A DNA stretch of 5,442 nucleotides from an uncultured Prevotellaceae bacterium (GTDB lineage: Bacteria > Bacteroidota > Bacteroidia > Bacteroidales > Muribaculaceae), in the NCBI GenBank assembly GCA_937904375.1, contig CALDIG010000221.1, forward strand, positions 1-5,442. The letters are read 5' to 3'. Positions 1 to 5,327 of the stretch are shown in pieces. Below the pieces are notes generated by a model. It was not told the origin of the DNA, searched no databases, and saw nothing but the letters and a program-made list of their open reading frames with translations. The first letter of the stretch is position 1. Every line of letters starts with the position of its first letter. A program made the position numbers and the translations under genes.

Positions 1-1
1 G

Positions 2-478
2 GCGGGAGCCGGGCAGGAGGACTTTCAGCCCGACTTCGCCGGACGTGAGTATCTGCTCGAGCGTCAGCTCAAACCCGAGCCGCGAGCCGATGTCATCGCC
101 GAGCTGCGCGAATTAGGCATCAAGCCCACCGCCATGATGGACGTGAGCGACGGACTCTCGAGCGAGCTGCTGCACATCTGCAAACAGAGCGGGGTAGGGT
201 GCCGTGTCTATGAAGACCGCATCCCCATCGACTACCAGACGGCTGTAATGGCCGAGGAACTGAACATGAACCTCGTGACCGCGGCCATGAACGGCGGCGA
301 GGACTACGAGCTGCTATTCACCGTGCCGCTCACACAGCACGAGAAGGTGGAGCAGATGAAAACGGCACGACTCATTGGCCGCATCACCAAACCCGACCTC
401 GGAGCCTACATGGTGGCCCGCGACGACACCGAGCTAGAAATCCGCGCTCAAGGCTGGAACGCTTTTGGTAATGCATAA
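2..478 (+). CDS. thiL: Thiamine-monophosphate kinase, C-terminal part (5' end outside window)
   Basis: ThiL phosphorylates thiamine monophosphate to thiamine diphosphate with ATP, the last step of cofactor synthesis, in the cytoplasm. The frame is open from base 2, giving 158 residues, roughly the C-terminal 45% of a usual 330-350-residue ThiL. The ATG at 134 is internal (Met within TAMMDVSDGLSS) and is not the start. Diagnostic motifs are MMDVSDGLSSELLHI (residues about 45-59 of the visible part), matching the family's metal/nucleotide-binding D-x-SDGL segment, and GGEDYELLFT further on, also highly conserved in ThiL. The tail ends ...IGRIT...AQGWNAFGNA. The gene is markedly GC-richer than the downstream cluster. 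Its final codon and TAA stop fall inside a tandem heptamer repeat (473-507). It lies 40 bp upstream of kinase 1 on the same strand, but nothing links the two functionally. Confidence 0.93.
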   Translation, partial: AGAGQEDFQPDFAGREYLLERQLKPEPRADVIAELRELGIKPTAMMDVSDGLSSELLHICKQSGVGCRVYEDRIPIDYQTAVMAEELNMNLVTAAMNGGEDYELLFTVPLTQHEKVEQMKTARLIGRITKPDLGAYMVARDDTELEIRAQGWNAFGNA

Positions 479-507
479 TGCATAATTCATAATGCACAAT
501 TCATAAT
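473..507. repeat. Five tandem AT-rich heptamers, consensus KCATAAT
   Basis: Five adjacent 7-bp units read GCATAAT, GCATAAT, TCATAAT, GCACAAT and TCATAAT. The array includes the thiL stop codon (476-478) and fills most of the 40-bp gap to the kinase 1 start at 519. It is seen directly in the sequence. Copy-number slippage here would leave thiL essentially intact but change the spacing upstream of the kinase start. Function is unknown. Confidence 0.85.
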
Positions 508-518
508 GTAATAATAAA

Positions 519-1907
519 ATGGAGACTAAGAAGCAATACAATTTTGTTCTTCCTCAGGGGTTTGTCCTGCGAGGTGGCAAGAGAGATTATGTAGTTGAGA
601 AGGTGCTAGGGAAAGGCGGCTTTGGGGTCACCTATAAGGTTACGGGGCATATCGATGTTGAGAATATTGACTTTGATGCGCCGTTTGACGTGAAGGAATA
701 TTTCCCCGACATTTGTAGTCGTGAAGCCGACAATGCCACAATAAAAATTCCCGAGACTAAACAGCCTGAGGTTGCCAATGGCTTAAAAGATTTCATCACT
801 GAGGCTCAACGTTTGCAAGAGACTTGCAAGTTGAATCATAATATTGTGAATGTCAACGAGGTGTTTGAGGCCAATGGCACTGCCTATTATGTACTTGAGT
901 ATTTGGGTGGTGGAGATTTGCGAAAGAAAGTCAAGGAGTCCCCCAACCAAGCGCTGTCCGAACAGCAGATGCTGGACTTGATGATTCCAGTAGGAAAGGC
1001 AGTGCAGTGTCTGCATGAGAAGAATATCTTGCATCTTGACATTAAGCCCGACAACATAGTGATGCGCGAGGGGCGGAAAGGTGCTCCCGATGAGCCAGTG
1101 CTTATCGATTTTGGCCTTGCCACGCATTTCAACACTGGTGGCACCCCTACAAGCATGACGCCGTCACAAGGCATCAGCGCAGGATATTCACCAATAGAGC
1201 AGTACTCACTGCTACGGCGGTTTGACCCGCGTCTCGACGTGTATGCCTTCAGTGCCACTTGCCTATATCTCCTTACCGGCAAAGACCCCGCTGAGGCACT
1301 GAGCATGCCCGCCGTTTTCGACGACAGCATGATTCCCGCCGGCGTGAGCGACAGGGTGCGCCAGGCCATCAAGCACGGCATGAGTAAGGAGAAAGACTAC
1401 CGCACTTCCACCATGAAACAGCTTCTTGAACAGCTGCAAGGTGAAAAAGGCGGGGAGACGGTTCCCATTAATGTGCAACCGTTGACCGACGTTGACAAGA
1501 ATAAGACAAAAATATCGAGCAAGAAGAGAGAAGAAGACAAGGACGGAAAGTATAATTTTGATGCCAGGGAATTGCCCTTAAATAAAGATTTTAGTATCAA
1601 GAAATTTCCGTTATGGAAGAAAATTCTCATGGCTCTGGCGGCATTAGGCGTACTAATTGTTATTGGAACGGCTATAATCCTTGCTGTTGAGTATTATAAT
1701 GATCACTCCTACTCCGATAACTCTATAAACACCTCTTATGATGTCCCATCAGAAGAATATATGGAATCAGAAGCAACAGTTTCCGCGGCATCAGAAGCAG
1801 TAGAAAAATCGGCAAACGATGACTACTGGGGAAGTGCTGCTGAAGCTACTGAAAATTATGATTATGAATACGAATCAAAACCTGCAGTAGAAGAAATATA
1901 TTATTAA
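519..1907 (+). CDS. Transmembrane Ser/Thr protein kinase with acidic, Tyr-rich extracytoplasmic tail (kinase 1)
   Basis: This is a Hanks-type kinase of 462 residues. The catalytic domain (about 20-305) has a glycine loop GKGGFG (31-36), catalytic Lys59 in VKEYFP, a likely helix-C Glu95, HLDIKPDN (172-179; Asp174 is the base, and the Arg of HRD is Leu), DFG (197-199), GYSPIEQY (222-229) in place of GT-APE, Asp240 in DVYAFSA, and Arg295. All key catalytic residues are present, so it should be active. A charged linker (306-368, rich in K/D/E) leads to one membrane helix (369-391) preceded by basic KKFPLWKK, so the kinase should be cytoplasmic and residues 392-462 periplasmic. That tail is acidic, holds 11 tyrosines, ends in YY and resembles no domain I know. 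It is a close paralogue of the kinase at 3056-4522. The start ATG follows AT-rich leader without a Shine-Dalgarno site. No phosphatase gene is in view. Confidence 0.93.
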   Translation: METKKQYNFVLPQGFVLRGGKRDYVVEKVLGKGGFGVTYKVTGHIDVENIDFDAPFDVKEYFPDICSREADNATIKIPETKQPEVANGLKDFITEAQRLQETCKLNHNIVNVNEVFEANGTAYYVLEYLGGGDLRKKVKESPNQALSEQQMLDLMIPVGKAVQCLHEKNILHLDIKPDNIVMREGRKGAPDEPVLIDFGLATHFNTGGTPTSMTPSQGISAGYSPIEQYSLLRRFDPRLDVYAFSATCLYLLTGKDPAEALSMPAVFDDSMIPAGVSDRVRQAIKHGMSKEKDYRTSTMKQLLEQLQGEKGGETVPINVQPLTDVDKNKTKISSKKREEDKDGKYNFDARELPLNKDFSIKKFPLWKKILMALAALGVLIVIGTAIILAVEYYNDHSYSDNSINTSYDVPSEEYMESEATVSAASEAVEKSANDDYWGSAAEATENYDYEYESKPAVEEIYY

Positions 1908-1910
1908 TAA

Positions 1911-1948
1911 TTCAAGTTTATAAAGTTCTAAAACTTTATAAACTTGAA
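1911..1948. terminator. Perfect 17-bp AT-rich inverted repeat just after kinase 1
   Basis: The arms 1911-1927 (TTCAAGTTTATAAAGTT) and 1932-1948 are perfect reverse complements separated by a 4-nt loop, CTAA. The hairpin begins 3 bases after the kinase 1 stop codon. No T-run follows, so it is not a textbook intrinsic terminator. It may act as a 3'-end stabiliser, a weak terminator or an attenuator between kinase 1 and the TonB-like gene. Confidence 0.5.
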
Positions 1949-1949
1949 G

Positions 1950-1977
1950 GTTAGAGGTTAGAGTTTAGTGTTTAGAG
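1950..1977. repeat. Four tandem heptamers, left arm of a large inverted repeat
   Basis: The units are GTTAGAG, GTTAGAG, TTTAGTG and TTTAGAG. The right part (1963-1977) is complementary to 2020-2034, with 14 of 15 bases matching and the odd position a G-T wobble. As RNA this region and its partner could form a 15-bp stem around a 42-nt loop. Confidence 0.8.
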
Positions 1978-2019
1978 AAACAAAAGATTCAAAATTCTCT
2001 ATATTTCACACTGATTATC

Positions 2020-2040
2020 CTCTAAACATTAAACATTAAA
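2020..2040. repeat. Three tandem heptamers, right arm of the large inverted repeat
   Basis: The units are CTCTAAA, CATTAAA and CATTAAA, inverted relative to the array at 1950-1977. Bases 2020-2034 pair with 1963-1977. The intervening 1978-2019 is AT-rich and holds no ORF or other feature I can support. Confidence 0.8.
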
Positions 2041-2046
2041 CTTTGA

Positions 2047-2063
2047 GCAAGTTAACAACTTGC
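2047..2063. promoter_or_regulatory. Short perfect inverted repeat upstream of the TonB-like gene (possible operator)
   Basis: GCAAGTT-AAC-AACTTGC is a perfect 7-bp inverted repeat with a 3-nt centre, 32 bp before the ATG at 2096. It sits directly after a TTTG (2042-2045) at the distance from the start expected for a Bacteroidota -33 box. A regulator-binding site or a small leader hairpin are both possible. No regulator is identified. Confidence 0.35.
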
Positions 2064-2095
2064 GAAACTTAAATTAATAACAAAATTATAAAACA

Positions 2096-2983
2096 ATGAA
2101 AACTTACAAATTTTTATCCGTGATTATGGTTTTGGCATTGTGTTTTGGAACAGTGCAAAGTGTTGAGGCTAAAAAGAAGAAAAATAGAAAGATTCACAAA
2201 AAAGAGAAAGTGCAGACTGCACCAGAGCAAGTGGTAGAGGATGAACGAGTAGTTGGTGCTGTAGAAGTTGACAAGGGCAATAGCGATATGTTAATAGAAA
2301 CGGTTAATGTACCCCCACTACCTACTTCTACAACTAGAGAGTACAAGAAGCCCGAGTCGAGTGCATCAGATGAAGATGTATTCAAGAGTGCTGCTCACAT
2401 GCCGTCTTTCCCGGGTGGTGACGCGGCGCTAATGGATTTTATTAGTAAAAACATTAAGTATCCTCATGAAACATGCGCTCAAGGCAAAGTTATCGTGCAG
2501 TTTGTGGTAAAGAAGAATGGAAAGGTTGGAGATGTGAGAGTTGCGCGTGGTGTTGATCCATACCTTGATAAGGAAGCTGTGCGCGTGTGCAAGTTGCTGC
2601 CAAATTTTTCTCCAGGTCGCAATGCTGTTGGTGACCCTGTGAATGTGTGGTACACATTGCCAATTACTTTCAAGGTGCTAGGTGCAGTTGAAGACGGTCC
2701 CACTGGTGATTATGCAAAAGACGCTAGGCAAGCTGGTGAAAAAATACTTGAGATTTTGAATAGAGATATCAAGAGTATAGATGATCTTGAACAGATGGAG
2801 AAAGATATAGAAGCACTTCAAAAAAAATATGAGGATTTCTACAAAGCGAGAGGCGAGGAAGAACTGAAAAAATTCAATGCAGCGCTCAATGCACTGGAGC
2901 ATGACAACGAGATCAGCAAAAGACTTGAGGAAGCTCAGAGAAATTTTGAAGAAAAAGCTGCAAAAATTATCGAGTCTAAATGA
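2096..2983 (+). CDS. Exported TonB C-terminal-domain protein with a helical C-terminal domain shared with kinase 2
   Basis: The protein has 295 residues. Residues 1-25 form a signal peptide or signal anchor (hydrophobic core about 6-20, likely cut after VEA). A strongly basic patch (26-38, KKKKNRKIHKKEK) follows, then a low-complexity linker to about 98. Residues about 101-194 are a TonB C-terminal domain: MPSFPGG (102-108), KYP (121-123), GKVIVQFVVKKNGKVGDV, LDKEAVRV and a closing LPITFKV. In Bacteroidota such domains occur in TonB-type energy transducers contacting outer-membrane receptors and as modules of other envelope proteins. Unusually, another 100 residues follow: DGPTGDY (200-206), DAR, then a charged, heptad-like, predicted helical stretch to the end, related to the extracytoplasmic tail of the next gene's kinase. 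It lacks the Pro-rich EP/KP linker of classical TonB, and no ExbB or ExbD is nearby, so true energy transduction is doubtful. An envelope adaptor or sensor role is inferred. Confidence 0.88.
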   Translation: MKTYKFLSVIMVLALCFGTVQSVEAKKKKNRKIHKKEKVQTAPEQVVEDERVVGAVEVDKGNSDMLIETVNVPPLPTSTTREYKKPESSASDEDVFKSAAHMPSFPGGDAALMDFISKNIKYPHETCAQGKVIVQFVVKKNGKVGDVRVARGVDPYLDKEAVRVCKLLPNFSPGRNAVGDPVNVWYTLPITFKVLGAVEDGPTGDYAKDARQAGEKILEILNRDIKSIDDLEQMEKDIEALQKKYEDFYKARGEEELKKFNAALNALEHDNEISKRLEEAQRNFEEKAAKIIESK

Positions 2984-3001
2984 CAAAACTTGCTAGTAGC
3001 T

Positions 3002-3034
3002 TTTGGTTTTATGTTATAATACACGATAAATAGG
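3002..3034 (+). promoter_or_regulatory. Candidate Bacteroidota promoter for kinase 2
   Basis: TTTG (3002-3005) and TAAATAGG (3027-3034) are 21 bp apart. They compare with the Bacteroidota consensus TTTG, 19-21 bp, TAnnTTTG; the -7 element matches four of its six fixed positions. The expected transcription start would fall about 15 bp before the ATG at 3056. This is pattern matching only. Confidence 0.35.
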
Positions 3035-3055
3035 TATCAATTAAGATAAACAATC

Positions 3056-4522
3056 ATGAAGACAGAACAGATGCTTTTACCGGGGTATGTGCTTGTTGGC
3101 GGCAAGCACACCTATGTCATTGAACAGATTTTGGGGTATGGCGGCTTTGGCATCACCTACAAGGTGAGGTCAAGAATGCGCTTCGACAATATCGATACCG
3201 ATGTGCATTTTGCCGTGAAGGAGTATTTCCCCGATAACTGCTGGCGTGCCGAGGACCGAACCACCTTATTGTCACCGCCCACCAAGCAAAAAGAGGTGGG
3301 TGACGGCATCAACGATTTTATTACCGAGGCGTTGAGACTGCAACAGACTTGTCGTCTCAACAAGAATATCGTTAACGTTAACGAGGTGTTCCGCTCCAAT
3401 GGCACTGCCTATTATGTCCTTGAGTTTCTTGAAGGTGGCGACCTGCGCAAGATGGTGCGAGACAATGGCGGCAACGGACTTAGCGAGCGGCAGATGCTCA
3501 ACGTGATGCTCCCCATTGGGCATGCCTTGGAGTGCTTGCACAACAATAAAATGTTGCATCTTGACATCAAGCCCGACAATATTGTGATGCGGCACATCGG
3601 TTCTGGTGACGATAACGAGCCGGTGCTCATCGATTTTGGACTCGCCACACATTTCGACAAAAATGGTACCCCAACCACCAATACACCCACGAGTGGCATC
3701 AGTCCTGGATATTCGCCAATGGAGCAATATGCTCAAATCAAGAGCTTTGACCCACGCCTAGATGTGTATGCCTTCAGTGCCACCTGCCTCTATCTCCTTA
3801 CCGGCAAGAATCCTGACGAGGCGATGAATTTGCCCACTAATTATGTCAGGGATGTCATCCCGTCTGGCGTGAGCGAGGAGGTGATATGCGCCATAGAGCG
3901 AGGCATGAGCATAAGACGGGAGGAGCGTGTGGCGTCGATGAGAGAGATGCTCAATATGCTCGGCGATGAGGACTCACAAGTTCCCGAACTGCCGCCTGAG
4001 ATACAAGCCCCGATACTTGTACAACCCTACGAGCAGCAGGAGCAGCCGGGCAATCGCCCTCGAAGATTGTCGCAGCCTTTGCCGAAATCTTCTAAAAAAT
4101 CGACTCTTAAGGTTGTCCTCATCTCTTTGGCGATAGTGCTTGGCCTAATTGCAATATCCAGTATTGTCTTTTGGGCTATAAACGACAAACCCAAGAAAGA
4201 GATGGTTAAAAAAGGCTCTAAATCTAACCCGAAACAGCAATCTGACGGTCCCACAGGGGACTACGAGGTTGATGCAAGAGCTATATGTGAGAGGTTTATT
4301 TATCTGGCCTATCGTGTTGAATCGCAGGATGATATAAATGACTTCACAGATGAAATAAGTGAAATGATTGAAGAATACGAGACCTATTATAAAGAAAAGG
4401 GCGAATATCAAGAATTTGGGAAAGCTTTTGACAATCTTGATGATGATATTAAAACCGAGATGGAAAAAGCTAAGGAATATGTTTCAGAGAAAGCAATAGA
4501 ATTTTCACAAGAGGAGAAGTGA
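3056..4522 (+). CDS. Transmembrane Ser/Thr protein kinase with GPTGDY-type extracytoplasmic domain (kinase 2)
   Basis: This Hanks-type kinase has 488 residues. Its catalytic domain (about 14-302) shows glycine loop GYGGFG (27-32), Lys55 in VKEYFP, probable helix-C Glu91, HLDIKPDN (168-175, Asp170; Leu replaces the Arg of HRD), DFG (193-195), GYSPMEQY (218-225), Asp236 in DVYAFSA and Arg291, so it is likely active. A Pro/Gln-rich linker (303-349) is followed by one membrane helix (about 350-375), placing residues 376-488 outside the cytoplasm. After a basic stretch, the tail carries DGPTGDY (397-403), DAR and an acidic, predicted helical region with YETYYKEKGE. This corresponds to the end of the TonB-like protein encoded 72 bp upstream. 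It is paralogous to kinase 1 over the catalytic domain (well over half identical by eye), but the tails are unrelated. A plausible reading is a receptor kinase sensing the envelope; ligand and substrates are unknown. Confidence 0.93.
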   Translation: MKTEQMLLPGYVLVGGKHTYVIEQILGYGGFGITYKVRSRMRFDNIDTDVHFAVKEYFPDNCWRAEDRTTLLSPPTKQKEVGDGINDFITEALRLQQTCRLNKNIVNVNEVFRSNGTAYYVLEFLEGGDLRKMVRDNGGNGLSERQMLNVMLPIGHALECLHNNKMLHLDIKPDNIVMRHIGSGDDNEPVLIDFGLATHFDKNGTPTTNTPTSGISPGYSPMEQYAQIKSFDPRLDVYAFSATCLYLLTGKNPDEAMNLPTNYVRDVIPSGVSEEVICAIERGMSIRREERVASMREMLNMLGDEDSQVPELPPEIQAPILVQPYEQQEQPGNRPRRLSQPLPKSSKKSTLKVVLISLAIVLGLIAISSIVFWAINDKPKKEMVKKGSKSNPKQQSDGPTGDYEVDARAICERFIYLAYRVESQDDINDFTDEISEMIEEYETYYKEKGEYQEFGKAFDNLDDDIKTEMEKAKEYVSEKAIEFSQEEK

Positions 4523-4540
4523 TTATTTGATGGTTTGTAG

Positions 4541-4560
4541 GGTCAGGGAATGCCCTGACC
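4541..4560. terminator. Perfect GC-rich palindrome in the convergent gap
   Basis: GGTCAGGG-AATG-CCCTGACC is a perfect 8-bp stem with a 4-nt loop, 18 bp after the kinase 2 stop, in the 103-bp gap between convergent genes. It could end transcription from both sides, but there is no T-run on either strand. It could equally be one copy of a dispersed palindromic intergenic element. The rest of the gap (4561-4625) shows nothing I can support. Confidence 0.5.
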
Positions 4561-4625
4561 GCCAGTATGGTATGGCTAGCGAGCATCATCTCCACGGTGA
4601 GGGAGCTCAAAAACAATTCTCCATA

Positions 4626-5159
4626 TTAACGGTGGCGGTGGTAGTGTCTTTGGCGATAAGGCTTGCGCGAAGTCTTGGTGTTTCTGGCTTTAGCGGGTGT
4701 GGCTTGCGGTGATGGCTTTGTTGCAGTGCTGTCACTCTGCTGGCTGGCGGCATCGGTAGCTTTCACTTCCTTATAGAGCTTCATGGCTTCGGCGTTGGCT
4801 TTCTTGAGGCTCTGCTTGCTGTCGCTGTTGATGCCGTATTTCTCGGCGGGTGGGATGACAAGAATCGAACCGCTCTTGATTTTGCGATAGTCGGGATATT
4901 GCGCCTGGTTCTCGCGGGCGATATACACCCAGAACGCCTGGTCGCCATAGTGCTTCTTAGCCATCGTGAAGAGAACGTTTCCGTTGCCGATGGTGTCGGT
5001 GACAATAGGCTGTGGCTTGACGTTTTTGGCATCGTTAATGGTCTCTTTTGCGACTTGAGTGGTCTCGGCTTCTATGTCGCTGCGGTCTTTGTCGCGGTGC
5101 GTGAAGAAATACCACGCGGCAATGAGTGCTACGGCGGCTGCCGCGGCGATGAGCCACAC
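4626..5159 (-). CDS. Membrane-anchored LysM-domain protein (5' end uncertain)
   Basis: From the GTG at 5159 this is 177 residues: a membrane helix at the very N-terminus (1-19, Ala-rich, ending WYFF), a charged linker, a LysM-like domain at about 53-104 (NVLFTMAKKHYGDQAFWVYIARENQ...SGSILVIP in outline), then a Lys/Ala helix and a low-complexity Ser/Thr/Pro tail ending in a basic His/Arg-rich stretch (157-177). LysM binds N-acetylglucosamine polymers, so the protein probably contacts peptidoglycan from the inner membrane. The start is doubtful. The same frame stays open upstream to 5243 and encodes a charged, linker-like segment ending KLRNPR just before the helix, typical of the cytoplasmic side of a signal anchor, but it contains no ATG. 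Related Bacteroidales proteins often join HU-like domains to a helix and LysM/SPOR, and no HU part is visible here. The larA-like gene lies upstream on the same strand. Confidence 0.8.
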   Translation of the reverse strand: MWLIAAAAAVALIAAWYFFTHRDKDRSDIEAETTQVAKETINDAKNVKPQPIVTDTIGNGNVLFTMAKKHYGDQAFWVYIARENQAQYPDYRKIKSGSILVIPPAEKYGINSDSKQSLKKANAEAMKLYKEVKATDAASQQSDSTATKPSPQATPAKARNTKTSRKPYRQRHYHRHR

Positions 5160-5176
5160 GCGAGGATTTCTTAATT

Positions 5177-5299
5177 TTATGTCTTGAGGTTCTTCTTGCG
5201 GCTCTTTTTGCCGTTTCGTATCAGGCTGAAGAGCAGCAGACCTTCAAAAAATAGAAATATGATGTAGCCGTCAACAACTCCCTGAATAAAGCTTTGCAT
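5177..5299 (-). CDS. Small single-span membrane ORF (40 aa), possibly the 5' part of the LysM gene
   Basis: An ATG at 5299 opens a 40-codon frame: a short polar N-terminus, a hydrophobic segment at about residues 11-27 with one Glu (E19) inside it, then a strongly basic tail (seven Lys/Arg between 28 and 39). I do not recognise it. In its favour are tidy operon-like spacing (28 bp after the larA-like stop and 17 bp before the GTG of the LysM ORF) and a membrane-plus-basic-tail layout typical of real small proteins. Against it, its second half overlaps the in-frame upstream extension of the LysM frame, so one of the two readings is probably not translated unless they are joined by frameshift. 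Confidence 0.45.
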   Translation of the reverse strand: MQSFIQGVVDGYIIFLFFEGLLLFSLIRNGKKSRKKNLKT

Positions 5300-5327
5300 C
5301 GTCCGCCAACCTTAAACTTATGCAATA

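Noticed and set aside
473..507. Heptamer array as a CRISPR or attachment site
   Set aside because: The units are contiguous with no spacers, too short for CRISPR, and no integrase or tRNA gene is nearby.
783..1381. Long minus-strand ORFs inside kinase 1, with counterparts at 3272-3736 and 3412-3699 inside kinase 2
   Set aside because: They are antisense to conserved kinase motifs, and their similarity to each other is explained by the paralogy of the two kinases.
2126..2146. Lipobox in the TonB-like protein (Cys16 in the signal region)
   Set aside because: The residues before the Cys (Leu-Ala-Leu) do not fit a lipobox, and the Cys lies within the hydrophobic core; cleavage after VEA is more likely.
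2985..3010. Intrinsic terminator after the TonB-like gene (GCTAGTAGC then TTTTGGTTTT)
   Set aside because: The stem is too short, with an impossible 1-nt loop or only a 2-bp core, and the T-rich stretch is better explained as part of the TTTG promoter element.
3015..3020. Exact TATAAT upstream of kinase 2 as a sigma-70 -10 box
   Set aside because: No TTGACA-like element lies at 16-18 bp, and the primary sigma factor of Bacteroidota uses TTTG / TAnnTTTG; it is likely chance in AT-rich DNA.
4527..4712. Plus-strand ORF of 61 codons after kinase 2
   Set aside because: It starts in the palindromic gap and runs antisense into the LysM gene; no recognisable domain, and its composition looks like a shadow of the minus-strand gene.
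4899..5174. Plus-strand ORF of 91 codons opposite the LysM gene
   Set aside because: It is fully antisense to the LysM coding region, and the minus strand carries clear domain and membrane-helix signal.
5246..5252. A-TTT-TTT on the minus strand as the frameshift site joining the 40-aa ORF to the LysM frame
   Set aside because: A -1 shift there meets a TGA (5246-5244) at once, so it cannot produce the fusion; C-AAA-AAG at 5210-5204 is the only fitting site.
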